NCBI GenBank assembly: GCA_002964805.2
Contig: PUDQ02000001.1
Coordinates: forward strand, 372,001-436,000
Direction of reading: 5' to 3'
Origin: Trametes villosa
Taxonomy: Eukaryota > Basidiomycota > Agaricomycetes > Polyporales > Polyporaceae
Length of the DNA stretch: 64,000 nt
Shown: piece after piece, positions 1-12,111 of the stretch
Position numbering within the stretch: the stretch's first letter is position 1
Layout: every line of letters starts with the position of its first letter
The notes under the pieces: generated by a model
Told to the model about the DNA's origin: nothing
The model's input: the letters and a program-made list of their open reading frames with translations, nothing else
Databases searched by the model: none
Translations under genes and position numbers: made by a program

Positions 1-361
1 CCCGGGCGTGTTGCTGTTTTGGCTCGGTTCCGTGTCCGTCCCCGTGCTGTCTGTCCTGTCTAGGTATCTAATGCTTCTGGAAAACGCGGGGCGGCGCGCG
101 GCTGCGGGCCGCGCGGGCTCCTCACGGACGATAGGGTCACTTACATTCGGATCCTTGGTGTACTATGTAGTAGAGCTCGGGTTTTATAGAACACAATCTA
201 TGCACCGTACTCACAAGCAGCCGAGGGAAAGGCATCATGCAAAACGCCAGCCCAACTACTAGACTTGCCTTATTGAGGTCATCATCGCCGACGCCGCACT
301 CGTCCCGGTGAGCCGTACTTTCTCATGCTTGGTCAGAGCAGCTGAATTCGCGAGAGCTACG
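1..361. other. Left-edge non-coding stretch
   Basis: No convincing exon is seen on either strand. The short open frames here lack splice signals, family motifs or continuity. The right part is presumably the promoter and 5' UTR of the F-box gene that starts at 362. Confidence 0.5.
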
Positions 362-2661
362 ATGATGCCTAGTCCTTCTGCGCGTACCACGATGACCTCT
401 TGCTCAGTGACAGACATGCCGCTACCAGATATCGGAGGCACGGCCCCTACGTCCTCTGGCGTCGGTCTGCACTCCCTCCCTGCCGAGGTCCTTGAGCGCG
501 TCCTGATCTTCAGCGACCCGCGCGACGTCTCGGTACGTATCCTGCAAACGCAGTAAGATCTACTTCACCCAATTCTACCGATGCTTACGCCGTTGTGGCC
601 CACAGAGATACGCGCAGACATGCAGTCTCGCGCGGAAGCTCGTGTACGAGCCGAAGGACCACTTCCTGTGGCGCGAGCTCTACCTCGGGCGTCCATTCGA
701 CGACCTGCGCCAGGCTGTCCCGGTCCCGCGCCCGCACGTCGATGCCTACGCAACGTCGATAAACGCTATCCCCGAGGTTGACATTGACGCCAGCAGCCCC
801 GCGGCTGGGGGAGGCCCTCCATCCTGGCGGACCGAGCTGCAGCGGCGCATAGAGGCGGAGGCGATCGCAACTTCAGGCTCGAGTGCGGATGCGCGAGGCC
901 TGCTGCGTGCCTACCAAACGTTCATTTCCGCCGTCGACACCGCTCTGCCCGTAGACGAGGACGAAACCAGGGAGGACCCTAAGGCACCCACATCGCGCTC
1001 CGAGAACCTCCACTGGCTCGACCGCCTTCTCCGCCGGACCAAGATGCTCGACCTCCCCGTCCCATCACCCTCTACCTCGGCCGGCTCCAGCTCAAGCGCA
1101 CCATGTCCCGCTCTCCCGAAGCGCGAGCTCCGGCCGACCAAAGCGCGGGCCCGGCCGCCCACCCCAGAAGACATGCTCACGACGGCGGCGAGCCAGTTGC
1201 GCGCGCGTTTGCGCGCGTACGTCGCACTCTCGCATGAGAACAGCTTTCAAACTGAGAGCTGCGCACGCATGGCCGCCTTACAACAGGCAAGTCGCTCCTA
1301 CGTGTACGACATGCGCCGGTACCGCCCCGAGACTCTATGGGGCCCGTACCGCCTCATCCACCCGCCTCAACCCCAGCCCGAGGTGTCCGCGCACGATGGA
1401 GAGGCGGAAATGTACGCGGACACGGACGGAGAGCGCATCTCCGAAGTGGACGTGGAGGCAGACTGGCGGCGCAACTTCCTGGCGTCGTTGACGCGCGGCG
1501 CCGACGCCCCGGGGGGGACCGTCGTGGTCAACTGGGAGCACGTCGAGCACATCCTGAACGTCGTCGGCCTGAAGCTGCGCGAGATCCCGGCCGACATACT
1601 AGAGCACTACAAGAAGCCGCTGTTCACGCTCCAGGCGCTGCGCGCATATTCGGCGGTCGGCGCGCAGGAGCGGCTGCCCCACGACTGGGCGGGCGTGACG
1701 GGGAAGTGGCGGCGGTTTGTGTGCTTCATGGATTATCGGTGAGTCGGGCAAAGTCTCCTGTGTGCTGAATTGCGAAGAGATGGGCTGATGAGTCTCTGTT
1801 TTTACGCAGAGATCTGTACAGTGAGTGCGCATCCCTCGATGCGGAGGTTCGCTGACCATGTTCCGAATGGCCGCTCCGTATAGGATTCAACGTAAGCCCC
1901 TCTCACACTCTACGCTAGCAGTCTTCACTCACCCCCCACCCCACGCCCACAGCACGAAGGCCGCGACCCGTCCTTCTTCAAGTACCCATTCGACGAGGCG
2001 CTCCGCCCCGTCGAGCTCCACCTCTCGCTCATCCCCGCCTCGGAATACCTCGCCGACGCGCGCGGCCTTCTGCACGCGCTGCACGCGCCGCTCCCGGACC
2101 CAGACGCGGACGAGCGGTTCCCGACGCTGTACTTCGAGGGGCACTCGCGCGGGCCGCACGCGAGCAGCGCGACGATCCGCGGCACGGTCAGCACCCTCGC
2201 GGACGGGGCGGTCCGGTGGCAGTTTGTGAGTGACCTGCTGGAGGGCGGGGAGGCATTGCTGATCGACGTTCGTGCGTATGCTGTAGGTGACGACCTATGA
2301 CGGACGGATGCAATGGAGGTACGAGCCGGGTCCCCGAGAGGGTAAGAGGTGATATGTGCTAATCGCGTTTGAATACCTGTTCCGCGCAGCGCTGAGGGGG
2401 TACAGATTGGGCACGTTTGCAGCGCTGCGGGGATCGCAGGAATATGGACAAGTGCACATCATGAAAGCGGTATGTCCGCCATATATAGTCTGAAGCATAA
2501 CTCCACGATGCTGAAGCATTTCCCCAACTCAGAGGACCCTGCTGGTACGTGTCATCCCTTGAAATTCGTCTCTACGTTGCTCAGAGGTTTCTGTAGGCCC
2601 ATTCTGGATGGTCAGGGCGAACGATGACCTTCCCGAAGGTGTGCTGAATGTCCTTTACTGA
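362..2661 (+). CDS. F-box protein with FBXO31-like C-terminal domain
   Basis: Nine exons can be read: 362-532, 606-1738, 1810-1820, 1884-1891, 1953-2225, 2287-2318, 2390-2469, 2533-2544 and 2597-2661. They sum to an exact multiple of three, about 594 aa. The F-box lies near residues 35-75 (LPAEVLERVLIFSDPRDVS, then the TCSLARKLV continuation across intron 1). A low-complexity Ser/Pro/Arg middle follows. The C-terminal part has the signature blocks CFMDYRDLYRFN, EGVQIG, GIWTSAHHE and GPFWM, seen in fungal F-box proteins related to the FBXO31/cyclin-D1-binding family. Family knowledge suggests a substrate receptor of an SCF ubiquitin ligase; the substrate is unknown. ATG 362 is the first Met in frame, and 416 is an alternative just before the F-box. 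Three exons are only 8-12 nt long. The gene converges with the dienelactone hydrolase, with 193 bp between stops. Confidence 0.85.
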
Positions 2662-2854
2662 CCGTGCCAGTTCCTACACGAATACGAATATGTGTGATAG
2701 GAGGATTTGTAGCTTAGAACTTCCGTGTACTTGTACCCCGGTTTGCTCTCCGATGTTGTTGTAGTGATACAATTCCTAGCAATGGTTGTTCCACAGATAC
2801 AGAGTTACATTTTACAACGGCTCGATACGCTTCATATTTCTGCTTCCCACCCGT

Positions 2855-4036
2855 CTACAACTGGGCCTTCGTCCCACTCGCCTTGGTGAAGTAGCTGATG
2901 AGCCGGGTGTACAGATCCTCGTAACTGTGATATCATCAGGGGTCCGGATTCGACACGAAGTGCGGTAGTTCTACGTACTGCTTCTCGTTCTCAGGGTCGT
3001 CGAGGTTGGCGCGAGCGGCGGCGAAGCCGTGGAACCTGGACAGCAAGGCGCGTCAGCACAAAACAACTCGAGCGAGACTAGTATACACACGAGTCATAGA
3101 GCTTGTAGTCGCTCTTGTCCGAAATTGGCTTCTTGGAGATAATCTCAAGAATCTGCTTGGACTGATCATGGTATCGTGGTCAGTTATGCGCTCTCAAAGC
3201 AGAACCTACTAACGTCTCCTTCTCACCTCGTCGACGGGCTCGTCATTACTCGGGTACAAGCCGAGAGGGACCTTCAGCTCCCTGACGTCGTCGTGGTTGA
3301 GCATGCTATATCGGGACGGCATCAGCCTGTTGTTAGAGTCGGGGTGCAGGGTGCACCTACGCAGGGTGAACTGCAGAGACAGCATCGAAAGGCGTGCCGT
3401 CGTGTGAGCCGGCGAGAATAGTTACCTTTCCGCCTATGGGACGCTCCCGGATCAGCGGCCTCGCTCGAATCCACTATGTGGTGCTTACGCGACTTACCCC
3501 AGCAGAAGCCGAAAGTGCCGACCCACTGAGCACCGTCTGCCTTGAGTGCTTTACCGACGTTCACGAGCTTGCCAACAGCATCCTGGGGCTTGGCGGGGCC
3601 GCCGAAGAACGCCTGCAGTTTGGCCTTCTCCTCATCGGTCTGAGGAGGGAACTTGTCGGCGGGCCACGGCTCCGCCGGCTCGAAGAAGTCGGGCATGAGA
3701 ACCTGAGCATCTAGCTCTTGGGCCAGAATGTCTGCGCCCTGCTGTGTCTGGGGCTTGAAGCTGGACCTCGCGGTTAGCGTTTGCGCGGATATAAAGGGAA
3801 ATCGCAATGCCCCACCCGAAAATATCGTAGACACAGACAAGGGCAATCTTTCCAGGCGTTGACGGACCAGTCACGTAAACCTACCGCAGCTATCAGTACT
3901 AGTCCAGTAGACTCGAGTTATTGATGTGTACCTTCTTGAATCCGGCATACGGCTTGTAGGTGCCCTTCGGCGTGTAGTCGGACTTTACGGGAGGGATGGT
4001 ACAGCAGGCAACGTTAGGATTATTAACGGTAGACAT
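2855..4036 (-). CDS. Dienelactone hydrolase family protein
   Basis: A multi-exon alpha/beta hydrolase of roughly 250 aa. The N-terminus (MSTVNNPNVACCTIPPV) matches fungal carboxymethylenebutenolidase-like proteins, followed by YVTGPS, VCVYDIFGFKPQTQQGADIL, the nucleophile elbow GFCWGGK with the catalytic Cys, SHDGTPFDAVSAVHPA, and HGFAAARANLDD with the likely catalytic His. The last exon gives HYEDLYTRLISYFTKA and stops at 2855-2857. The family hydrolyses dienelactones and related esters in aromatic catabolism; the true substrate here is unknown. It is transcribed divergently from the reductase at 4908 across an 871 bp intergenic region, so co-regulation is possible. A TATA-like box lies 82 bp upstream of the ATG. 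Confidence 0.9.
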
Positions 4037-4117
4037 CTTTGCGTGGTTGAGATGGTGGACGAGGGCTCTCAAGCGTGTCAACATCGATGACGACATCGGC
4101 CTCCCCCAGGTCCCAAC

Positions 4118-4124
4118 TTATATA
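4118..4124 (-). promoter_or_regulatory. TATA-like box of the dienelactone hydrolase gene
   Basis: The minus strand reads TATATAA, 82 nt upstream of the start codon at 4036, a normal spacing for a fungal TATA element with a short 5' UTR. Confidence 0.5.
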
Positions 4125-4843
4125 CCGCTTCCCATATCGGGCCGGGGTTCGTTTGCACGGCAACTCCCGGTGCCGAGCGTACTTAACGCCCGCCAGCGCT
4201 GAACCATTTCTTTTCATCTCGACCCTCACCATCGCTCGGTGCTACGTGTGCCGAGCCACTCTGCGTCTCTGTCTCGTCACAAGTGACCTGGGGTACCCGT
4301 GGACGAGGGAAGATGATCGACACCGAGTTCAATTAAGCCGGAGCGCTTTCCAGTCCGCTCTGCGAGCATTCGTGAGCCGCTGTGGAAAGTGCTTGACTAT
4401 GTAGCTCGTACATCCATTCAATACACGCATTTTGTCTTAGCACCATCTCTCGAGCATCGTTCTTGTCAATGAATAAGGTGCATGAAAGAGTTGCTCGTTC
4501 ATCTCGAGGATTGACTAGCGTGTACGCAAATCCCATCGACAACCTGCCAAGAAGTCGGGAAACCCCAATCGTAACGAACAAATCGGCCGGGGGTGCGCTC
4601 TTTGCTTGGCGGAAGACTATGATGCAAGCGTAGGGCATCCTCGGGTCATACACACACATGGTCTACCTTCTATCCACTACGTTCCCATCCGCGGTCGGAC
4701 TTACAGTCTTACACCAGCAGTTGTCAATGCCTCGGGCACATCCCCGAGGCATACACATTCTCCGCTGGACTCGCAATCTCTTTGCCGTCTCTTCGGGCAT
4801 GACAGACTTCACCGAGGGAGCGATCGTTTTTGCTCGCCAGAGG

Positions 4844-4849
4844 TATAAA
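4844..4849 (+). promoter_or_regulatory. TATA box of the NAD(P)-dependent reductase gene
   Basis: A perfect TATAAA inside ggtataaagggg, 59 nt upstream of the ATG at 4908. A start about 30 nt downstream would give a short 5' UTR. Confidence 0.6.
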
Positions 4850-4907
4850 GGGGAGTAGAGCGAATAACTGAAAGGGCAGAAACAACCCACTCTTTCGCAC
4901 TACAAAC

Positions 4908-6300
4908 ATGTCCTCCAAACAACTCATCCTCGTTCGTATCGTGTCAGCTTCCAATGTCTCGCTGTGAACTAAACTTCTCTCCGCAGGTCACCGGTATCAA
5001 CGGATTCCTCGGGGCTCACATTGTGGATCAGCTCGTGAAGGCTGGCTACCGCGTCCGAGGGTGAGCATACCTGTGTTCCAGCATCGTTCATAGCCTCGTA
5101 CTAACCTGCGTCATGCTATACAGAACCGTGCGTTCCTCCAAAGTCGCTTCCGTTCAGGAGAACAACTCCATCTACGGTTCCGACGTGGAAGTCATCGGGG
5201 CCGATGACCTTGCTTTCGGCGACTTCACGGATGCGCTGAAAGGTACGGATCCCCTCGACCCGTCTCAGCTGCACCCGTTGTAACTCAAGCCTGCGTTTAG
5301 GTGTCGACGGTGTTATCCATGCCGCGGCTCCCTTGATTGGGAGAGACTCTGCCGAGAACGCCCTCAAGGTGAGTCGCCCACTTCGTAACCCCTCGCGAAC
5401 CGGGATGTTAAATCACCGATCATGTGACAGACTGCTATTGAAGGCGCCCTCAATGTCCTGCGCCAGACTGAGAAGGCGGGTATCAAGCGCTTCGTACTCG
5501 TGAGCAGCATGGTCACCGTCAGGGCAATGGGAGACCCGGCCCCGGTCTACTCGGAGAATGGTGCGCGCGCATACAGTCATAAGCTTTTTGCACAATTTCT
5601 CATATGGCGGTAGACTGGGTCGAGACTAGCAGGGAGAAGGCCCTCGCAAGCAACGACCCCGTCTTCGTCTACGTGTCGGAGAAGGTCCTTGCAGAGCGCG
5701 CCGTCTGGGAGTTCGCGGGGAAGCACCCCCACCTCGACGTCACGACCGGTGTGTTACGCTTCCTCCCCTACACCCCTTGCCGTATCCTGATCGTACATGT
5801 TTAACTCAGTGAACCCGTCATTCTTCATCGGCCCCTTCGCGCCCAACTACCGCTTCACCGACGCGCTCATCACCCAGCTGAGCACCAACGTGCTCCTCTA
5901 CCAGCTCGTCAACCCCGCGGGCACCTTCCTCACCCCCGCGCTCGTCGCCATCGACGTGCGCGATGTCGCGCGCGCCACCGTGCACGCGCTCGCCGTCCCG
6001 CCCCTTCCCGACCAGCAGCGCAAGCGCGTGCTCCTCTCTCCGCATTTCGAGAGCTGGAAGGGCGTCGCGGAGTTCGTGGCTGGGGCGCGCCCGGAGGTCA
6101 AGGGCCGTATCTCGCAGCCGGCGCTGACGAAGGCGGAGTACCCGCATGCGCTGCCGCCGAACCCGGTAAATAACGCGATGGGGGTCGAGCTGCTGAAGTT
6201 GGGCCAGCTGATTGACTGGGAGACGTCGGTGCTGGAGGGGCTCGATGCGGTGTTGAAGGTTGAGGCCGAGTTCGCGAAGGAGGGCAAGACGTTCCATTAG
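4908..6300 (+). CDS. NAD(P)-dependent epimerase/reductase (DFR/CCR-like SDR)
   Basis: Seven exons (4908-4931, 4987-5060, 5124-5242, 5301-5368, 5431-5560, 5614-5748, 5810-6300) sum to exactly 347 codons, 346 aa. The N-terminal Rossmann motif is VTGINGFLGAHIVDQL (TGxxGFLG), then GYRVRGTVRS. VDGVIHAAAP and KRFVLVSSM are the usual extended-SDR blocks, and the active-site region reads VYVSEKVLAERAVWEFA: an S/YVxSK-type motif in which the catalytic Tyr-x-x-x-Lys is Y-V-S-E-K. VNPSFFIGPFAP follows. The family includes dihydroflavonol 4-reductases, cinnamoyl-CoA reductases and yeast Gre2-type carbonyl reductases; substrate cannot be told. A cytosolic enzyme is expected, since no signal peptide is seen. 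The gene is divergent from the dienelactone hydrolase. Confidence 0.92.
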
Positions 6301-7280
6301 ACTGCGGGGCTGGCCCCAGTCAGGTAAGCTGCGCCCCGCGGTCGAGTGTGCATTCGCGTAGTCACCCGGGCGGTTTGAGATCCAAGTCTGTGCACATATA
6401 AGAGGGCGATACTTGCATCGAAGTCGTCAATGTGGCGGCCTGACGGCTCTGAGGCCCGGGAACCTGAGGTACAGCTGCCGTGGGAAACCACACAGGTGCA
6501 CTGGGAAACGCAGCAGCCTACTGGCGTTGTAACTTGTCTCCCGACTCCCTTCACCGTGAGTTCAAAAGCCCTTTCTGAACCTTTCTTCCCGTTCTGACAG
6601 TCTTGGGCAGATAGATAAGAATAAGTACACGTGGCCAGGCTTTTTTTGGCCGCCGAAAATCAAAGTGGTGCCGCAACATAACCCTGCATACACCAATCCA
6701 CAGTACTGCATTCGGTGGCGCCGCGATGTTGAGCTGCTTGTATATACCACCGATTGCAAACAGCCTCAGTTGCCACTTCGTGGTATGTACATCCAAGGAC
6801 CGCCATCATCCAGCGCTTGGCTAACTGGTCAGCGCCGGGCGCGGTAAGCCTCGGGTCAAATACAGCTCCTGTGCCACGCCTCTCCCGCCGGGTCGAGCTC
6901 GGAGCACTGCCGCGCGCGAATCCGGCGAGAATCCCAAGTACGGAACGTACTCGTGTCCGCACAATCGTCGCGCTCGCTAAATGAAGGAAGCCATGCCCTC
7001 GGGATACCACGCCTTCCTCCACCGATTCCCTCCCCCCTGGCCTCCGTGTGCCCACAGTGCCAACAATAGCCCCTCCTCGGCGCGGGAGCTTTCGCGCACG
7101 CGACTCACTGCCTGCTCGAGGAAGTCCGACGGCTTCCTCATCATGATGCGGAGGCGCACGTCAATCTGCGACGTGCGGGAGAAGCACTTTGAGTTCGTTC
7201 AGTCGGGGGAGTATCGGACGGCGGTGCTATAAGATGCTGGGCGAAGGCCTCGAGTCGGCACCCCAGGATATCCTGCGACG
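6301..7280. other. Gene-free stretch between the reductase and DUF6534 genes
   Basis: No gene can be supported. An 84-codon ATG frame at 6981-7232 ends just before the next gene but has no family match I recognise. The right end holds the promoter of the gene at 7281. Confidence 0.4.
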
Positions 7281-9610
7281 ATGGCAGCGCTTGGCACTGG
7301 TTCGTTCGAGTCTGACCTCGACACGCTGAAGACTGGACTTGGGTCCTTTCTCGTGGGGACCTTCCTCAGCACGCTGTAAGTACACATGCGTTCTGCCCTC
7401 TTCGGGATACCGGTCTGATTGCTTCCAACGTTAGGGTTGTCGGGATGGTCATACAGCAGACTATCCGATACTACCGCCTGTACCCGGATGACCCGCGTTA
7501 CATGAAGATATGGGTGAGCAATCACCACAGTCTATGTAGGATGCGCGCAGGTTCGCTGAAACACCACTTCCTGGAAGGTGGCCGTGGCCGTGTCAGTTGA
7601 ACGGTATTCCGCGTATCTGCGTCGTTTACTGACTCGGACTTGTGCCTGCAGCGTTCTACTGCTCCTGTCAACCGCTCTAGAGATGCATGTCTGGTGCGAC
7701 CTACTCCCGCGCTGTTGCTACAGTAGGCTCACCCGACGATAGCTACTACCACCTGATCACGCACTACCTGGACCCGTTCGTGTTTCTCAAGACGGCTGTC
7801 TGGTGAGCATCGTCGTCGAATCAAGGTGCGGAATGATAGTCTGACGCGAATCCTCTTCCAGGTCCTCTGTGGTGCGTTCCTACGCAGTCCTACATTCGGC
7901 GCACAATTAATGCTCCCATACTACGATCAGATCCTTCCAACAATCGGAGTAAGTGATCTCAATCGATGCATTGTACTTCTGCACATCGTAATATTGCCTG
8001 CTCTGCCTCGTTACAGCCCGTCAATTACGTCGTATCGGAAGCGTAAGAAGTCAAATATTCACATACTGAAGATGTGCTCATCTTCAGTCGGTGCCAGCTT
8101 CTTCGCCCGCAGAGTTTATATGCGTATGTTGTCTGACAGCTGTCCGTGTAGTCGTAGCTGATTCTATCTTCGACAGTGGGGGGCTACCATAGGCTCATCG
8201 CAGCATTCGCTGTAAGCGGTTGTAGTCTCGTTTGATGATATTATCTGAAGGGAATTGTGCGTATCAGATGCTCCTGATCGTAGCGTCTGTCGGTAAGTAC
8301 TGAGTACGGAGTCGCTGGAAGGGTCGCCCTCACTGACAGCCCTCCATCATGCAGGATTTTTTATCCGTACGTGCATCGACGGAACACCCGACTGCGTACT
8401 CACTATCACTCCCGCCACTCCTGACAGCGATGACGGTCCACGCGTGCGTAGCCCTCCAGGTCATCTCCGAACTACCGCATGACCAAATTCCCCTTGCAGC
8501 GCTACTGCAGATGCAGCACAGGCCCAATCCACCTTCGGCGGCGTATGTATCCACTCATTTCGAAACCGAGTATGCGTCTGTGTACTGACCGCCATCGTCC
8601 GTGCAGTGGCAGCCTACCGTCGGCAGCGCGCTCCTCGTAGCGGGCGACTTCCAGCTCGCCGGCGTCCTGGTCTACTACTTGCATCAGAACCGAACCGGCG
8701 TCAGACGGTATGTCGCGGTCAGTCATGGCATGGCATCAGCCCGCAACGCTGAATGCGGCTCGCAGTACCAACAACATGGTCGACATCCTGATCCAGTACA
8801 CGGTCACCTCTGGTAAGCTCCGTCCTTTTAATCTATGCGTCGAGAAACGGGTGTAATCTTCTCCCATAGGGTCGCTTATCTGGTACGAGACGTTGCCTTC
8901 GGGGACTGTAGCACATGAAACTTGCGGTCGCCTGACTTGTTACCGGTGCTTCGCAGCGCTCTAAACGTAGTCAGCCTCGCGCTCGTAAGTCTGCACTTCT
9001 CTTCGGCACGGGCCGTGCGCTTTTAATACTTGGACCTGCCCAGGCAACCACCAACGCCCATAACGCCCTATTCGTCTCTAGCTCATTGATCGTTCAGACC
9101 GGTACGCCCACCCCCCAGCTCCTATCGGCTCGGACTGACAAGCCATCATCCCTGACTGATAACAGCATATGTCAGCTCTTTCATCGTAGCGTGAGGATGT
9201 CAGTATTTCGCTCTTGTCTCCGATACTCACTGCGAGGACATTGCATTCTCAGCCTTAACACCCGTCAATTCGCCCGCGCCGTGGGAGACCTCGACGACAC
9301 GGACATCGGTGGGCGCCGCATGGACCAGGGCGGCGAGAAAGGCGTCGCCATCGGTGACAACCGCGGCCATCCGCCTATGACGTCGGTGAGTCTCCCTCTA
9401 GGCGTTATAGCCTTCGGGGCAGTTCTCTGGGATGGCGCTGATTCGTGTCGATAGATCGCGTTCGCGGCGGGGCAGGTGCAGACAGCGATGAGCGAGGTGG
9501 TCTTCCGCGGGGAGACTGAGGACGACAGTAGCGCCAGCAGCGACACGAAGCAGGACGCCACTACGAAGATAGACCCTCAGCGCGGAGCCTTCGGAACGAT
9601 AACTGTTTGA
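7281..9610 (+). CDS. DUF6534 multi-pass membrane protein (copy 1)
   Basis: A gene cut into many small exons. The start MAALGTGSFESDLDTLKTGL is followed by GSFLVGTFLSTL, VVGMVIQQTIRYYRLYP and RYMKIW, then VLLLLSTALEMHVW, YYHLITHYLDPFVFLKTAVW, PVNYVVSEAFFARRVYM, VGGYHRLIAAFA and MLLIVASV. Next come WQPTVGSALLVAGDFQLAGV and LVYYLHQNRTGVRR, then NMVDILIQYTVTSG, LNVVSLAL, ALNTRQFAR and a cytoplasmic tail ending GAFGTITV. This is the layout of basidiomycete DUF6534 proteins: seven predicted helices, unknown function. The gene at 61002-63332 is a paralogue, exon for exon. Some short exons between 7800 and 8600 are placed only by that comparison. No ligand or partner can be inferred. Confidence 0.82.
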
Positions 9611-10413
9611 TATGATGTCGAGCAGTTGGATGCGGTAGGGTGTGAAGCATGTGAAGCTGTGTCAAACACGTATCGGACTGAGCGGCATATATATTGTGTA
9701 CGACTGTGAGTTTGTTCAATATGTATTCGCGACTCATCTCGGTTGTTTTGCACAGGTTGGCGTGTATTTTCTTAGGGCAGAGCGATAAACCAAACTCTGT
9801 GTACCCCGGTGTCCAGCTACTTCCTGTCCCTGACCGGGACCAACCTATTTCTGTCACGGCGACCATATGTCTCGCAGCGATGTTCAGGAGGCTTTATGAC
9901 GGCATGCACGCATGCGCCGCGACCACCCCTGGCCCGGCGCCGACCGCGACGCAACGAGCGCCGAAGAGGCTCCTGGCACGTTCCCGCAGTGATAGGCCTC
10001 TCCCATCCTCCGATCTTCCGGCGAACGCTGCTCTCCCATCCCCGCCGCTGCTCTGTGGGCGCGGCGGAGAAACCACCGTCCGAACCTCCGCGGGAGCCCT
10101 GCCCGCCTGCCCGAAAAGGCGCGCCCGCTTCCTTTTCGGGTGGATCCTCATGAACGTTCGTACTGCGTCCCGCACGCACGCCCGCGCACCATCTCCGACT
10201 CCGCCCGCGGCCCAGCGATGGCCTGCGGCGGCGGACGAACGTGGGGCGTGCTACGTGCTCGGCGTCGTAGGCGCTATGTCGAACTCGGTTCCGTTAAGCT
10301 CAGTCGCTGATCCTCGTTTCATATGTAGTCGCCAGGGAGGCCGGGGAAATGCGTGAAGCCCCGCTGCGCGCCCCCGCCCCCGCTGCCCCCGCCCACCCCG
10401 CGGATAGTCAACC
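9611..10413. other. Gene-free stretch upstream of the phosphodiesterase
   Basis: A long open frame at 9694-10356 starts with TTG and has Arg/Pro/Ala-rich GC-biased composition with no motif. I treat it as non-coding. The stretch should hold the promoter of the gene at 10414. Confidence 0.4.
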
Positions 10414-12111
10414 ATGTTTGCACCGGCCGCCGTCCTCGCGAACCTAGCCAGCGAGGTCCTCATGATCTTCGCGTCCCCCGCGCAGCGCCCGCTCGGCACT
10501 GCGGCGGGCCACCGTCGGTTCTATGACGTCCAGGTGCGCGCAGATACGAGATGGCCTCGCCAGTGTTTTTACGTACTCATGAGTCGCTATCCCGCACGGC
10601 GGACAGGCACACAGAGGCGGGCGCGGAAACACTATAGAGAACACCTTGCCGAGCTTTGCATGGTGCGTCGTTTGTGGGTCTCGCGGGAGACGCGCTGACG
10701 AGGGGAAATACTCCAACAGGGGGCTTATCGACGGCGCGACGACGCTCGAGCTCGACAATGGCGTGACGAAGGTAAATACCACGTCGCTCAGACGCGCGCA
10801 TGACGCAGAGCAGTGTCCAGGATGGCCATGTCGTGGTGTGGCATGACGAGGAGATTATCCCCGCGAAGTGCATAGACACACATCCAGTTGTGAGTACAAC
10901 CCCCGTTTTGCAGGATAATAACTGAAGTGAAATGGTAGCACCCGAACGATCCCGACTTCCCCTACGTCGGGAAGTACATTGCGAACCTCACCCTCGCACA
11001 ACTCCGCACCCTCGACTGTGGGTCTAGGCGGCAGCACGGATACCGTACGTCAAGCATCCACTCTCTTTATCCCCTCTTCATCTTACGCAAGTATCCGCAG
11101 CGATGCAACTCACGTACCCCGGCACACGCATCTCCACGCTCCAGGAGGTGTTCGGCTTCGCGGCATGCGCGGACCCGCAGCACGCCGTGCTCTGGAACAT
11201 TGAGTCCAAGATCGACGCACGCCACACGAACCGTACCCTCGGCGTCGCGGACTTTGTCGAGAAGCAGCACGAAGTCTTCGTCCGTAGTCTATACAAGAAC
11301 GCTATCACAGTGCGTGGGCAGTCCGTGTCCGATTCTGGGGAAACTCACGCCCCGGATGCAGTACCAGAGCTTTGACTGGCGCACATTGGTCGCCATGAAG
11401 GTATGAGTTCCAGGCCCTGTCTGGTGGGACGCGAAGTTAACATGTGTGCCACAGCAACTCGACGGCTCAATAACGACGTCTGCGCTCATTGACGAGTGCG
11501 TACCTCTCCCCCTTCGGCGCGCAACACTGGGAACTTAATTCGGCTCTTCTTTCAGCGAAACCGGCCTGACCCCGGACAACAGCACAACCCCATGGCTCGC
11601 GGGCCTGAGGCTCGACGCGTTCCCCGGACCCACCGTCGCTGAACAGGTCGCCCAGGCGGCGCACCACATTGGCGCAGACGTGCTCTCGCCTGCTGCGGGC
11701 TCGTTCGAGACACCCGTACCAGACCCCGCGATGGAGGGCTATGTTCAGTTTACGACCCGAGAGATGGTAGAGGAGGCGCACAGGCTTGGGATGCTCGTAA
11801 AGCCATGGACGGTGAGTCGGTATCGCAAAGCCTGAGCGCGGCGCAACGGGGATACTGATATGATGCGTCGCAGGTGAACCGGATGAACATCGTCGAGCAG
11901 CTGCTGCAATGGAAGGTCGATGGGATCATCACAGACTGTGCGCCATCTCCTTCTGCCGCCGAGGGTATACAACTCACCTGTCTATACAGATCCGAACGTG
12001 GTAAGAAGACTGGTCCAGCAATCTGGCCTTCCAGTCGCGCCGAAGTTCCCGAAGCAGCGGGTGCTGGCGTGTCTCCAGGAGCACTTGGAGAAGCAGCGCA
12101 CGTTCCCTTGA
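10414..12111 (+). CDS. Glycerophosphodiester phosphodiesterase (GDPD) family protein
   Basis: The N-terminus is hydrophobic (MFAPAAVLANLASEVLMIF), likely a signal peptide or anchor. The GDPD domain begins at FYDVQ|AHRGGRGNTIENTLPS, which carries the HRG catalytic His-Arg and the following Glu of the E-N-T motif. WGLIDGATTLELD, DGHVVVWHDEE (metal/catalytic His-Asp), GTRISTLQEVF and NIESKI follow. The C-terminal half has TYQSFDWRTLVAMK, DVLSPAAGS, VKPWTVNRMN and KVDGIITDY, all standard GDPD barrel blocks. The family splits glycerophosphodiesters to sn-glycerol 3-phosphate and an alcohol. With the N-terminal signal it probably acts in the secretory pathway, vacuole or outside the cell. Exon joins fit cleanly (for example 10533/10607 and 10662/10720). 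It precedes the Rieske gene on the same strand. Confidence 0.9.

Larger units (their letters stand above)
4037..4907. promoter_or_regulatory. Shared divergent promoter region
   Basis: This gene-free stretch separates two divergent metabolic genes and has a TATA-like box facing each of them. No protein exon is supported inside it; the short open frames lack splice context and family motifs. Confidence 0.5.

Noticed and set aside
6981..7232. 84-codon ATG frame just before the DUF6534 gene
   Set aside because: Its end looks mildly protein-like, but there are no linked exons and it overlaps the presumed promoter of the next gene.
9694..10356. 220-codon open frame upstream of the phosphodiesterase
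   Set aside because: Begins with TTG, is Arg/Pro/Ala-biased as expected of random frames in GC-rich DNA, and has no motif or splice context.
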